From an uncultured Acinetobacter sp. (lineage in GTDB: Bacteria > Pseudomonadota > Gammaproteobacteria > Pseudomonadales > Moraxellaceae), in assembly GCA_913777945.1 (NCBI GenBank), contig CAJYTY010000018.1:1-64000 (forward strand): a stretch of 64,000 bases of DNA, written 5' to 3'. Shown in pieces: positions 44,393 to 54,682 of the stretch. Made by a program: the position numbers and the translations under genes. The notes beneath the pieces are model-generated. The model did not search any database. It had not been told where the DNA came from and saw only the letters and a list, made by a program, of their open reading frames with translations. Every line of letters begins with the position of its first letter. Positions within the stretch are counted from its first letter, which is position 1.

Positions 44393-44434
44393 TTCAAACC
44401 TTCTCCTCATCAGTTTGACCCTAGATATTCAAAA

Positions 44435-44450
44435 TTAGTTGAAATATCTA
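44435..44450 (+). promoter_or_regulatory. Shared iac-type motif, copy before the ABC transporter
   Basis: TTAGTTGAAATATCTA; 14 of 16 positions match the copy before iacH. It is the right part of a palindrome with TAGATATTCAA on the left (44422-44432). Distance to the binding-protein start codon is 43 bp. Confidence 0.55.
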
Positions 44451-44766
44451 AGATATTACATTTATTAATTAAGCAGCTTTCATGCCACTTTTAACCAAAA
44501 AATTAAATTTATTATTTAATATTTATCATATACTTAAAATATCATAAATTTTCAAAAACAGCATACCAATAAAGTATATTTTTCAACTATTTTTATGCAC
44601 TAAATTATTACACTTTTATTGTAAAAAGCACCATTTTAATGACTATTTTTTCATCAAAAAATCGCATCATCTTGTTGTTCTTTAGCAAGAAAAATTAAAA
44701 TCGCCTCTTCTGATTAACCATTCATTTGTTTGAAAGGATCAACCAATACTGATTAATTTATCATCA

Positions 44767-44802
44767 TAAAAAAACGCAAATGATAAATTCGTCATTTGCG
44801 TT
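44767..44802 (-). terminator. Terminator of the porin gene
   Basis: AACGCAAATGA (44773-44783) and TCATTTGCGTT (44792-44802) form an 11-bp stem; the minus strand continues into a T-run. It ends the porin transcript 36 bp after its stop codon. Confidence 0.85.
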
Positions 44803-44837
44803 GCTGCTTAAATGTAACCTGACATGTAGTTGCTGAT

Positions 44838-46094
44838 TTAAAATTGATAACTATAAGTTGCGATGAAGCGTGTTTCGTTATAGTCGGTGCCTCTTGAGTA
44901 GGCCGTACCGTATTTTAAATCTGTGCGAATATGCATCACCTCCAGCCCAATTTCCTTAAATTGCCCAGTGGGTACAATATATTTTAGTGAAATACTTTTT
45001 TCTGTCTCCTTGTTATCTTTGAAACCTTCTCGCGTAATATCGCTACCGTGTAAATAGCGTAATGTACTTTTTAAACCCGGCATGCCAAGCTCTGCAAAGT
45101 CATAACGATATAAGACATGCCACGTGAGTTCATTGGGTTTGACAAAGCCTAGATTTGACCATGCGTGTAGATATGGCTGAGGTACATAGCCTGCTAGCGT
45201 TGGAAATGTTGAAGCACCGTCATTTTTACGGACGCCGCTCATTAGCGTATGATTTCCATCCTGAAGCGTTGTCATTACTCCATAAACCTGATTATCTATT
45301 GTTCCATATAGGGCTTGACCATCTTCAGTGTTATGAAAGTAACGAGCATCCACCTTAATCTTGGTTGAACCAACGTGAGTAGAATAGGCAAAGTTTAGAT
45401 ATTGTTGACGGTAGATATCTTCAAGTTGTCCCCACCAATACGATGCAGTCCAATGTGTATTGAACATATAATCTAAACCAATAAGATTTAATCCATCACT
45501 CTCATAACGCGGTGCATTCGGTCTAAACAAGCTCAACTTGCGAAAATGATCATCATTTCTGGCATTAATTCGAGTAACACGGCCAGCTGTAATTTTAAGC
45601 TTTTCAAGTTCTGAACTTTCGAGCATTGCACCTGAATATGTAGTTAAGAGCTGTCTTGAATCATCGATATACACAATAGGGTTCTTTGGAAGTAACTCGC
45701 CTATTTTTAGTTCAGTTTTATTGTATTTCAGTTTAATCGTTGCGCCAAACTTTGCATAATCTCGATCTTGTCGACCTGTATCCAGATCATAAGGAATGAT
45801 TGTATCGGCACGTGATACATTATGGTTATTCAAACGTAGTGCGTATTGTGCACTTGCATCGACGCCCAATTGAATTGGTGTATTTGTATAACCAGACTCA
45901 TAACGACCCATAAATGCTTGTGACCAACTACCAATATTTTCAGTTTCGACATCCTTAAACTCACGCTCTATATAAAAGTTACGCAGATCAACTGAAAGTT
46001 TTTGATCTTTAAAAAAATCTGCATAGGCAACACTTAAAGAGCATGTGCTTATAAAAAACATGCTCACACATCTAAAATTAAAATACTGATTCAC
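44838..46094 (-). CDS. OprD-family outer-membrane porin
   Basis: A 418-residue porin with signal peptide (cleavage after about VAYA, followed by DFFKDQKLSVDLRNFYIERE, the OprD start) and the C-terminal aromatic residue of outer-membrane barrels (YSYQF). OprD/OpdK-type channels pass basic amino acids or aromatic carboxylates. The gene is monocistronic, between the ABC transporter operon and iacG, with a copy of the shared motif 52 bp upstream, suggesting passage of the iac substrate. Confidence 0.9.
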   Translation of the reverse strand: MNQYFNFRCVSMFFISTCSLSVAYADFFKDQKLSVDLRNFYIEREFKDVETENIGSWSQAFMGRYESGYTNTPIQLGVDASAQYALRLNNHNVSRADTIIPYDLDTGRQDRDYAKFGATIKLKYNKTELKIGELLPKNPIVYIDDSRQLLTTYSGAMLESSELEKLKITAGRVTRINARNDDHFRKLSLFRPNAPRYESDGLNLIGLDYMFNTHWTASYWWGQLEDIYRQQYLNFAYSTHVGSTKIKVDARYFHNTEDGQALYGTIDNQVYGVMTTLQDGNHTLMSGVRKNDGASTFPTLAGYVPQPYLHAWSNLGFVKPNELTWHVLYRYDFAELGMPGLKSTLRYLHGSDITREGFKDNKETEKSISLKYIVPTGQFKEIGLEVMHIRTDLKYGTAYSRGTDYNETRFIATYSYQF

Positions 46095-46565
46095 TTAACA
46101 CCCCAATAAAAAGAAACTATTTTTGTATAAAAAATATCCTTTTTATTGATTGAAAAGTCAATTTTTGAGATGCACCATTAAAGTCCAAAATTTCACTTAA
46201 ACTTGTTTAAATTCAATATTTTCACCATCTTGATTCACTTTTAGTGTCCAAAAAAGAATTGATCATTTAAAACCTGTAAAAAAACTGAATTTTCAACTAA
46301 TTTACGACTAATAAATCATGTTTTAGACATTTCTTGTTTCAAACAAGTGATTAATTTATTAGTAATGCACTATTTTGATAATTGATTTTTTAAATAATTT
46401 TAATCTTATTAATTTAAATTATATTACAAGAAAGATAGATTTTATAAATTTTTAAAAAATTACAGAAAAAAATATAGAATTGATTCAATCAATCTATATA
46501 GTTGCTTTAATAAAATTTTAAAGTTTGGCATTCAATATTTAAATAAGAATGCCAAGAATAATACT
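46095..46565. other. Intergenic region with the porin promoter
   Basis: AT-rich 471-bp gap between the porin gene and iacG. It holds a copy of the shared motif at 46146-46161 and a shorter inverted copy (TTTCAACTAA, 46291-46300). 46310-46560 is very AT-rich with nothing recognised; no terminator was seen after iacG. Confidence 0.55.
46146..46161 (+). promoter_or_regulatory. Shared iac-type motif, copy before the porin gene
   Basis: TTGATTGAAAAGTCAA; 13 of 16 positions match the copy before iacH, and the ends TTGA/TCAA are symmetric. It lies 52 bp before the porin ATG, the same orientation and a similar distance as in the other two units. Confidence 0.5.
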
Positions 46566-47543
<978 letters not shown>

Positions 47544-47566
47544 TTATTTTTTAAATCTCATCTGAT

Positions 47567-48523
47567 CTAGATATCCAAGACCAGTCGGGCCGATTTGGCG
47601 CGCGAGCAACACACCAGAATCTGCTCGTTATCGGCTTTCTCTTCGTCGGTAAAATATACATCCCGATGATCTGGCTCACCCTCAAGCACATCACACATAC
47701 ACGTTCCGCATACACCTTGTTCACAAGACATTTCAATACAAATTCCTTCACGCGCCAAGGCAGACAAAATGGTTTCTTCTGCATGCACGCGAATGGTTTT
47801 ACCGGAGCGCTTGGCGACCACATCAAAAGCATCGCCGCTCAGATCAGCTTCAACCTGAAAATATTCTTTGTGAATCCGCTGATCTGGAAGCTTATGAGCT
47901 TTGGCTAAATTAATTACCCAGTCCATGAATCCATTTGGGCCACAGGTATAAATATGTGTATAATCTAGAAGATGCTGCATAAATTGTTCAAAAAATTCCC
48001 GATGATTTGCACCCTGATCTTTAAAATGAAAGGTGGTGTAGCTGGCCAGTGGTCCGTGTTTAAGCTCATCCACAAATGCGCTACTTTGTTCACTTTTAGC
48101 ACAGTAATGCAGCTCAAATGATGCATTTTCTTGGTGTAACGCATACGCCATCGCAATTAACGGCGTAATACCGATTCCACCCCCAACCAAAATGCTGTGG
48201 CGTGCTTTGTGCAATGGAAATAAATTTTTAGGTTGACTGACCTTTAACTGCATGCCAGTTTGAATCTCGTCATATGCTGAACGCGATCCACCACGTGAGT
48301 CGGGATCATTTAATATACCTATTCGAAAAATCCCTTCTTGCTGTGGGTTTTGACACAAGGAATACTGACGAATCAGACCATTTGGCAGATGTAAATCGAC
48401 ATGCGCACCCGCCTCTACACAAGGTAAGCAAATACCCTTTCGTGCTGATTCAAGTTCAAGCACGACTACATTTTCACCTTGAATCTGACGATTTTTTACA
48501 ATTACATCATAAAGTCCAGTCAT
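47567..48523 (-). CDS. iacF: Ferredoxin reductase component IacF
   Basis: A 318-residue phthalate-dioxygenase-reductase-type protein: flavin-binding barrel (about 1-105, with RQYSLCQNP), NAD-binding part (about 105-225, with SILVGGGIGITPLIAMA) and a C-terminal plant-type 2Fe-2S domain with CEQGVCGTCMCDVLEG and the final cysteine in LVCCSRAKS. It transfers electrons from NAD(P)H to the Rieske oxygenase IacCD. Sixth enzyme position in the iac order. Confidence 0.92.
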   Translation of the reverse strand: MTGLYDVIVKNRQIQGENVVVLELESARKGICLPCVEAGAHVDLHLPNGLIRQYSLCQNPQQEGIFRIGILNDPDSRGGSRSAYDEIQTGMQLKVSQPKNLFPLHKARHSILVGGGIGITPLIAMAYALHQENASFELHYCAKSEQSSAFVDELKHGPLASYTTFHFKDQGANHREFFEQFMQHLLDYTHIYTCGPNGFMDWVINLAKAHKLPDQRIHKEYFQVEADLSGDAFDVVAKRSGKTIRVHAEETILSALAREGICIEMSCEQGVCGTCMCDVLEGEPDHRDVYFTDEEKADNEQILVCCSRAKSARLVLDI

Positions 48524-48559
48524 TGCTGCCTCACTGATTATGTTGATGTTTTATGCGGT

Positions 48560-49297
48560 TTAGCGCATGAACAAGCCACCATTAATGTCCCATGTGGCAC
48601 CCGTTACAAAACCAGCATTTGGACTGGCCAAAAGCGCGCATGTTTGAGCAATAAACTCCATATTGCCTAAAGCCTTGACTGGAATATTGTCGATAAATTG
48701 ATTTATTTTCGCTGTTGGAACCACGCTATGAACCATTGGGGACTCTAACGGGCCGGGTGCAATCGCGTTTACCGTCACACCCGAGGCTGCAAACTCTTTG
48801 GCAAAAATCTTGCTTAAAGTCACAATTGCGCCTTTAGATGCGGCATAGTGAGCACCTGTTGCGGTTCCTCCATTTTGACCTGCCAGAGACGCAATATTAA
48901 CGATTCGACCAAAGCCTTTATTGGCCATATACTTGCCAATCAACTGACATGCCTGAAAGGTTCCTCTCTGATTAACTTGTGTAATCTGATCAAAATCATC
49001 TGCGGTGATTTCAAGCACAGGCGTTGCCTTGGTCATGGTGGCATTGTTGATCAGTACATCTAAGCCATTAAATTGTTGATCAATCCATGTAATAGCCGCT
49101 TTAAAATCTTGCTCTTTTGAAATATCTAGCTTGAGCGGATACAGATTTTGAGCATAAGCGCTTAAACTTACGGCCTGCTGTGCTTTTTCCAACGTACTGG
49201 CAGATAAAATGACCTGATGCCCCAACTGCGCAAAATGCTCTGCAATTACATAACCAAGCCCTGAGGATGCTCCGGTCACCAATACAACTTGCTGCAT
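48560..49297 (-). CDS. iacE: Short-chain dehydrogenase IacE
   Basis: A 245-residue SDR. Cofactor motif TGASSGLG (9-16), NNA in the fourth strand, and the catalytic Ser/Tyr/Lys in NIASLAGQ and GAHYAASKGA are in place. In indole-3-acetate degradation IacE acts after IacA on the oxidised indole ring, on the way to dioxindole-3-acetate. It lies 11 bp after iacD. Confidence 0.92.
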   Translation of the reverse strand: MQQVVLVTGASSGLGYVIAEHFAQLGHQVILSASTLEKAQQAVSLSAYAQNLYPLKLDISKEQDFKAAITWIDQQFNGLDVLINNATMTKATPVLEITADDFDQITQVNQRGTFQACQLIGKYMANKGFGRIVNIASLAGQNGGTATGAHYAASKGAIVTLSKIFAKEFAASGVTVNAIAPGPLESPMVHSVVPTAKINQFIDNIPVKALGNMEFIAQTCALLASPNAGFVTGATWDINGGLFMR

Positions 49298-49308
49298 ATC
49301 CAGATCTC

Positions 49309-49794
49309 CTACAAGATGTAACTAATACCTGAGAGCGTATCGGTTGAGTTGACCAGATTGACGATCTTTCGCTGAATTTTAAGATGGCCTTCGTTTTGGC
49401 GTACCAAGTGATAGGTAATATCGGCGGTGTAGTGCTTTAAAGCTTCTTTACGAAATTCACGCAGGTTTTGTGCGCAGCGCAATACAATTTGATTGTCTTT
49501 ATCTTCAATCACTCGCACCCGTGAAATACTGCGCACGGTATTGGCTTTCGGAGACGTCGAAATCGCTTCGCCATTTTCAAGCCGCTCGACCCGGAGCTTA
49601 CGCATATGATGATCGTCATAAGCATAGTTCAGATGATTTTCGTAGTCGGTGAGTTTCGGATCGATAGGAATAATATAGGTTCCTTTTTCTTCCCAAAGCG
49701 ATAACCAGTCACGGTATTCGGCGTGATCGAGCATATCGGCTTCTGCCCAGATAAAAGCGGTCACTTCATTCAGTACATTTAAATTTATATTCAT
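49309..49794 (-). CDS. iacD: Rieske oxygenase small subunit IacD
   Basis: A 161-residue ring-hydroxylating dioxygenase beta subunit (NTF2-like fold), with EADMLDHAEYRDWLSLWEE at the start and TADITYHLVRQNEG later. Start at 49794 (MNINLNVLNEV) has an AAAGGAG ribosome binding site; the longer frame would overlap iacC. It stabilises the catalytic alpha subunit IacC. Confidence 0.92.
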   Translation of the reverse strand: MNINLNVLNEVTAFIWAEADMLDHAEYRDWLSLWEEKGTYIIPIDPKLTDYENHLNYAYDDHHMRKLRVERLENGEAISTSPKANTVRSISRVRVIEDKDNQIVLRCAQNLREFRKEALKHYTADITYHLVRQNEGHLKIQRKIVNLVNSTDTLSGISYIL

Positions 49795-49805
49795 GCTGCT
49801 CTCCT

Positions 49806-51083
49806 TTACGCCGTCATCATCTTTTTCCATTGCTGATACGCAGCACGCATGCCGGTTTCTGCACTGACATCACTTTTTAAACCATCTTCAGTGGCTACTT
49901 CTTCTGGTAAACCACGATTGAGCATAATCCATAGATCCTGACCAGCTTTAGCACCATGCTGAACTCGCTCCCACGCCTCAGAGTCGTCTGGTGTACCAAA
50001 GCCAAATGGCCCCTGAAAATGTTCATGCAAGCGCAAACGGTACTGATTGGCAATTTGCGGACCACCGTCCATAGTAATGACGGCGTGATGAATTTCGGTT
50101 TCATCTACAGAAATCGGTTGCATGACACGGAAAAATGCCATGGAGCAAGCGATATTCGGAAAAAGATTTAAATTGAACCCAGAACCACCTACCGCTCGTA
50201 CAATACGGCGTACTTCAAGCTCTGCATGGCCTTCATCGCGAAGTGCCTGAGCTAAATCTTCAAAACGCTCCTGAATTGGTCGCTCCATCAGTTCTTCATC
50301 CAGATCAACCAGCTCTGGAATCATCACCATTACGCTGTGGCCATTGCCTAGATCTTCGACATAACCCGGCTGATCTTCAAAATTAAAGAGCGCTTCGGTT
50401 TGCTGATCGACCGAACTTAAGAAAGATTTGTGTACCAAAGGAAAATGGTAGGCATCTGTGGTGTTTTCTAGCTGGATTTTCCAGTTTCCTGGAAAACGAA
50501 AGCGATGCTCACCCAGCACTTTAATTGGATAACCTGCACCTTGTTTCATAAACAGATCAATCCATTTTTTTGCAGGCCCTAAAAAGTCACTTAATGGTTC
50601 AATATCATCTTTAAAGGTGGCAAAAATCATGCCGTTGTACTCTTCCACCCGAAGACGAAATAATGGCAGCTCACTTTTATCCAGACACTCTCCGTAGCTT
50701 TCAGGTGATGGTACGCCACGCAACGAACCATCGAGTGCATAACTCCAGCCGTGATAAGGACAAACAAAACTGTTGGTTTTGCCTTTTTTGTGCTCACATA
50801 CGGTCGCTGCGCGATGACGACAACGGTTTAGCAACACATGAACATTCTTTTTGCGATCGCGTACCACCACCACGGGTTGTTGACCGATATTAATGGTTTT
50901 GTAACTCCCGCTTTCCGGAATTTCACTGGCATGCGCCACCCATACCCATGTGCTGTAGTAGATTTTTTGCATTTCATCGTCAAAAATTTTTGCGTCTGTG
51001 TATAACGAGGTATGTGCGCGGTCTGTCTGAACCAGATGGGCGTAATCGGTTTCATCCGGTCGCATTGGAATTAAACTGTTCAT
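49806..51083 (-). CDS. iacC: Rieske oxygenase large subunit IacC
   Basis: A 425-residue ring-hydroxylating dioxygenase alpha subunit. The Rieske cluster ligands are C88-x-H90 and C108-x2-H111; the mononuclear iron site is in NTTDAYHFPLVHKSF (about 205-220). With IacD and IacF it is thought to convert dioxindole-3-acetate to catechol. It starts 2 bp from the iacI stop codon. Confidence 0.94.
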   Translation of the reverse strand: MNSLIPMRPDETDYAHLVQTDRAHTSLYTDAKIFDDEMQKIYYSTWVWVAHASEIPESGSYKTINIGQQPVVVVRDRKKNVHVLLNRCRHRAATVCEHKKGKTNSFVCPYHGWSYALDGSLRGVPSPESYGECLDKSELPLFRLRVEEYNGMIFATFKDDIEPLSDFLGPAKKWIDLFMKQGAGYPIKVLGEHRFRFPGNWKIQLENTTDAYHFPLVHKSFLSSVDQQTEALFNFEDQPGYVEDLGNGHSVMVMIPELVDLDEELMERPIQERFEDLAQALRDEGHAELEVRRIVRAVGGSGFNLNLFPNIACSMAFFRVMQPISVDETEIHHAVITMDGGPQIANQYRLRLHEHFQGPFGFGTPDDSEAWERVQHGAKAGQDLWIMLNRGLPEEVATEDGLKSDVSAETGMRAAYQQWKKMMTA

Positions 51084-51085
51084 AC

Positions 51086-51628
51086 TTATTCCTTTAAACT
51101 CTCTATTGTTTGGCTTGCCGTTTCGGGTACAGGTAGTTGATCTTCACTATCCCAATACGCAACTGGCCGGCTAAAAATATTTTGCGTTTGAAAATGGCTG
51201 ATTTTCCAGCACCCCACAGGGTCACGTTTAAATTGAACGGTCAGCTTTGCGGCATTTAAATGTGCTTTTCCATCTCGAAAAGTCGATGTTTGTAACATCA
51301 TCCAGCGCCCTGTGGCGCAATCTTGATCGACCTCAATTTGTTCCGAATTCACAAAATGAGCATTCATAAAAAAATGTGAGTCGTGTTGAGTGTATTTTGC
51401 AAACATGTTTGCAATTGCTTCGCTTCCTCGATACCGACCAAAGGTATTTTGATAACGCTGACCAATACCTTCCCAGATCGCATCTTGATCAAACAATGCC
51501 ATTAATAATTGAAGATCTGTATCTGCACCTAAACCATCGCAAAGCTCCATATAACGATGCAAGATATGGCGCACTGTATTGATGGCTTCTAGCTGATCAA
51601 GACGCTCAAGAATGTGATGTTCAATCAT
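51086..51628 (-). CDS. iacI: SnoaL/NTF2-like protein IacI
   Basis: A 180-residue protein with the cone-like SnoaL_4/NTF2 fold: INTVRHILHRYMELCDGLG, FDQDAIWEGIGQRYQNTFGRYRG, and a strand-rich C-terminal half with VQFKRDPVGCWKISHFQ. IacI has been proposed to act on an early oxidised intermediate; the exact reaction is less certain than for the other Iac proteins. Its position between iacB and iacC matches the A. baumannii order. Confidence 0.88.
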   Translation of the reverse strand: MIEHHILERLDQLEAINTVRHILHRYMELCDGLGADTDLQLLMALFDQDAIWEGIGQRYQNTFGRYRGSEAIANMFAKYTQHDSHFFMNAHFVNSEQIEVDQDCATGRWMMLQTSTFRDGKAHLNAAKLTVQFKRDPVGCWKISHFQTQNIFSRPVAYWDSEDQLPVPETASQTIESLKE

Positions 51629-51642
51629 GATGTGCTCTCTGA

Positions 51643-52002
51643 TCAGTGTTGAATAATCAATTCACGCCCTACACGCGCTTCAACTTTGCAGTATTTCCAG
51701 AGTTTGTACGGGCCGTCTCCCACCACGGTGGTTCGAAACAGATTACATGCGGCATGAACGGTTTCAATATCTGGTACATCTGCCAGCAGATAGGTTGTCC
51801 ATGGCCAACCTGAACTTGGCCCAACCATACTTTGGTCATCATCAAGATTACCCAACACCGTTACCCCTGAGAGCGTATGAATTCCATGCCACATTTCACC
51901 AAATGCAGCCCATACCGCTTTAGCTTCTGATGGTTCTGCATCGAAGAAGTTCTGGTTGATCCCCATGCAAAACAAAACACGTAGAGATGATTTTTTTTCC
52001 AT
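51643..52002 (-). CDS. iacB: IacB, conserved protein of the indole-3-acetate pathway
   Basis: A 119-residue protein with a compact beta/alpha pattern (LRVLFCMGINQNFFDAEPSEAK; WPWTTYLLADVPD) reminiscent of dimeric alpha-beta barrel proteins. IacB's role is not firmly known; it is consistently present in iac clusters. A TAGGAG ribosome binding site precedes the start. Named by position and length. Confidence 0.85.
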   Translation of the reverse strand: MEKKSSLRVLFCMGINQNFFDAEPSEAKAVWAAFGEMWHGIHTLSGVTVLGNLDDDQSMVGPSSGWPWTTYLLADVPDIETVHAACNLFRTTVVGDGPYKLWKYCKVEARVGRELIIQH

Positions 52003-52021
52003 TGTTTTAAGCTCCTAAAAA

Positions 52022-53191
52022 TTACAAATAACCCGGCGTTGGATCTAAACCAAAACTCATTGCACCCGCATTGAGTAAGGATGCATCTCCCATAAAGGCA
52101 TGCTGAGTGACCACGTTGGCATCATTGACAAAACGGCTAAACGGATTGTGGGTATAGATTGCAGTCATACCCGCCAGCATTTGCATAGTGCGCGTCACCT
52201 CTGCTGAAATACGGACGGCATGCGTACAAGCCAAACGCATATCGCGAATATGTTCTGGAATGGGTGTTTGTCCTGTAATGATCTCACTCCAGACCCGATC
52301 CATTGTTTGGTAGAACCATGCTTTCGCAGATTGAAATTCGGCATCGGCCTTAGCAAATTCATATTGTGTTACGGGACGCTGTGCGATTTCGGCACCCCCA
52401 GTAATTGATGCTTTGCCGGGAGCTAATTGTTTAAATTCGTCTAGCGCTGCCGCTGCGATACCAATTCCCACCACCGAAAGCACCTGTGTGGCAAAAGAAA
52501 GTGATGGATATTTAAAAAAAGGCTCAGGCAATGTAGAAGCAGCACCGCGAATAAAGGTCCAGTCTTCTTTCACCAGTACATCATTTACAATCAAGTCATG
52601 ACTGCCGGTACCTTTAAGCCCTACGGTGTCCCATGTCATATCAATTTGTACTTGGTTCGCCGGAATCACCGCCATCCGTGGCAACTGTGCCACACCCTCA
52701 TCGCTGCGTGGAGAAATACCCACACCGACTATATCGGCTCCCATGCATCCACTTGAAAATTTCCAGCGTCCAGTCACCCGTATACCCTCTTGTGTCATTT
52801 GAGCGGCTTGGGGTGGGAAAATACCGCCTGCAAACACAACATCAGGCCCATCTTTGTAAATTTCGTGCAGCGTTGCCTCTGGCAATCCCGCCAAATAGGC
52901 AGGACTCATTCCGAAACTCGCCACCCATCCCACCGAGCCATCAGCCATAGCAATACGCTCAATGAGTTCACAAAATTTTCGCGGCGAACACTCGTCTCCA
53001 CCAAAACGTTTGGGTACCAAAGCACGGTATACTCCTAATGCCTTGAGCTTCTCGATTACGTCAAGCGACACATAGCCTTGTTCATCGAATTCACCAGTAC
53101 AGGCACGCTCCCTGATCTCGACGCAAAAATCATCGAGCTGAACATCATGATTGATCTGGTGGGTTAAACTCATTCGAGATAATCCATTCAT
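52022..53191 (-). CDS. iacA: Indole-3-acetate monooxygenase IacA
   Basis: A 389-residue flavin-dependent group D monooxygenase with the acyl-CoA dehydrogenase fold: N-terminal helices (LGVYRALVPKRFGG), middle beta domain (GRWKFSSGCMGADIVGVGI) and C-terminal helix bundle ending FGLDPTPGYL. It uses reduced flavin from IacG to oxidise the indole ring of indole-3-acetate, and in A. baumannii also makes indigo from indole. It lies 2 bp after iacH. Confidence 0.93.
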   Translation of the reverse strand: MNGLSRMSLTHQINHDVQLDDFCVEIRERACTGEFDEQGYVSLDVIEKLKALGVYRALVPKRFGGDECSPRKFCELIERIAMADGSVGWVASFGMSPAYLAGLPEATLHEIYKDGPDVVFAGGIFPPQAAQMTQEGIRVTGRWKFSSGCMGADIVGVGISPRSDEGVAQLPRMAVIPANQVQIDMTWDTVGLKGTGSHDLIVNDVLVKEDWTFIRGAASTLPEPFFKYPSLSFATQVLSVVGIGIAAAALDEFKQLAPGKASITGGAEIAQRPVTQYEFAKADAEFQSAKAWFYQTMDRVWSEIITGQTPIPEHIRDMRLACTHAVRISAEVTRTMQMLAGMTAIYTHNPFSRFVNDANVVTQHAFMGDASLLNAGAMSFGLDPTPGYL

Positions 53192-53193
53192 TG

Positions 53194-54330
53194 CTACATC
53201 TCCTTTGAATTAGAGGCATATGCTTGAACCAGATACGCGGCATAAGCACATAAATGTGGGTCATTGAAATGACGCGTCACCATTTGCAATCCAACTGGCT
53301 GCCCGGCGGTCGTTTCAAGTGGAATAGACACAGCTGGATGGCCCGATAAGTTAAAAGGACGTACCAATGCAGTAAGATTTAAAAATGCCGCTGTGTTTTC
53401 AGCATCTTCAAGTTTTGGAGGTAACTGAGGCAAAGTAGGCAATAATACGGCATCGTATTGCTCTAAAATGACATCGAGTGCATGCCTAAATTGTTCACGA
53501 ATTTGATTGGCCTGCATGACATCTGTTGAGTTTGTTTTTGCTGCATTTTTTAATCGAGATGCAACATCTGTCCCTAACAGATCTGTATCGATCAAATGAT
53601 GAAATGCCTGATAGTTTTCATAATTAATGATCTGCATTCCTGCATCGTATGCTTCTTCAAAATGTGTAACTGATAACTTAGGTAAATTTTCTAGGCCACA
53701 TGCTTTTAAATATGAATGAATACTGTTCCAGATCAGTTCATCCGCCTGAACGTCCAACAATGCAAACTTAGGCGACGCTTTTGGTACATCCGCAGCTACA
53801 AAGCTTGGATCGATGCACGTCATGGCATGTGTTAAAAGATCAATCGTAGCTGCAAACGGCCCGACACAATCTAGCGAGCTATACTCTGGTAGAACTCCAT
53901 TTCGACTCACACGCCCATAAGTTGGTTTCAGACCAAAGACACCACAGCAGGTTGCTGGCATACGAATTGACCCACCCGTATCGGTACCAATTGAAAAATC
54001 AACCAAACCTGCTGCTACAGCGGCGGCTGAACCACTTGACGATCCGCCAGGAATCAGCGTTGGATACTTTGGATTAATGGAGGTACCGGCAAAATGATTA
54101 ATCCCTGTGATACCAAAAGCCAGCTCATGAAGATTGGTCTTGCCTACAACGCTACAATTATTTTCAATCAAATACTCAATGATATCAGCATGATGCTGTT
54201 CTTCTTGTGTGTTCGATAATGCTGCACTTCCCGCACAAGTTTGAAATCCTTGAATATGAATGGTGTCTTTTATGGCTACAGTGTGAATGCCATTTCCTAC
54301 GCTTATTTTTTTTGAAAAAATATGATCCAT
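53194..54330 (-). CDS. iacH: Amidase-family protein IacH
   Basis: A 378-residue amidase-signature protein with GGSSSGSAAAVAAG, GTDTGGSIRMPA and the N-terminal catalytic lysine (K21, in VAIKDTI). Length is short for the family, as in other IacH proteins. It is first in the iac operon. Its step is unclear: an amide intermediate or indole-3-acetamide is possible. A shared motif lies 55 bp upstream of its start. Confidence 0.9.
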   Translation of the reverse strand: MDHIFSKKISVGNGIHTVAIKDTIHIQGFQTCAGSAALSNTQEEQHHADIIEYLIENNCSVVGKTNLHELAFGITGINHFAGTSINPKYPTLIPGGSSSGSAAAVAAGLVDFSIGTDTGGSIRMPATCCGVFGLKPTYGRVSRNGVLPEYSSLDCVGPFAATIDLLTHAMTCIDPSFVAADVPKASPKFALLDVQADELIWNSIHSYLKACGLENLPKLSVTHFEEAYDAGMQIINYENYQAFHHLIDTDLLGTDVASRLKNAAKTNSTDVMQANQIREQFRHALDVILEQYDAVLLPTLPQLPPKLEDAENTAAFLNLTALVRPFNLSGHPAVSIPLETTAGQPVGLQMVTRHFNDPHLCAYAAYLVQAYASNSKEM

Positions 54331-54384
54331 GTCGCCCTCAACTGGTCACATGCTATACAGTTATGCTTATTAAATTTGATCATT

Positions 54385-54400
54385 TTAGTTGAAATGTCAA
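54385..54400 (+). promoter_or_regulatory. Shared iac-type motif, copy before iacH
   Basis: TTAGTTGAAATGTCAA. It forms the right part of a dyad: TTTGATCATTT on the left (54375-54385) pairs with AAATGTCAAA. It is 55 bp before the iacH start codon. Matching copies lie before the porin and ABC transporter genes. Confidence 0.55.
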
Positions 54401-54620
54401 ATAATTTTTTAAATAAATTATAGTGCTTTATTTTGTTTTTATCGTTGCACCAATTTGATACATATCTTTTTAAAATAAATAAAAACAAATATTTAAACAA
54501 AAAAAATATACTCCCAAACACTTTTTAAGCAATCATGTAAAAAGCTATTTATTTCAATTAAATTTTTTATTAATTTTAGATTGCACTATTTTTGTTCAAA
54601 GATGCTTGTAATTGAGACCA

Positions 54621-54662
54621 AAAAAAAGCCCAAGTTTGCAATCAAGCATCCTTGGGCTTTTT
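54621..54662 (-). terminator. Terminator of the LysR gene
   Basis: AAAAAGCCCAAG (54623-54634) pairs with CTTGGGCTTTTT (54651-54662), a 12-bp stem; the minus strand ends in a T-run. It separates the LysR gene from the iac region. Confidence 0.88.
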
Positions 54663-54682
54663 CATCAGGGTCAAAAGCGAAA

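Larger units (their letters stand above)
44393..44837. other. Intergenic region with promoter of the ABC transporter operon
   Basis: AT-rich 445-bp gap. It holds the shared motif (44435-44450) inside a longer imperfect palindrome (44422-44450) and, at the other end, the terminator of the porin gene. The middle 44470-44760 shows nothing recognisable. Confidence 0.55.
54331..54682. other. Intergenic region with the iac promoter
   Basis: AT-rich 352-bp gap between iacH and the LysR gene. Holds the shared motif (54385-54400) and the LysR terminator (54621-54662). Nothing recognised in 54410-54600. Confidence 0.55.

Noticed and set aside
54303-54521. 72-codon minus-strand ORF before iacH
   Set aside because: Lies in the iac promoter region, composition is that of AT-rich spacer, overlaps the shared motif.
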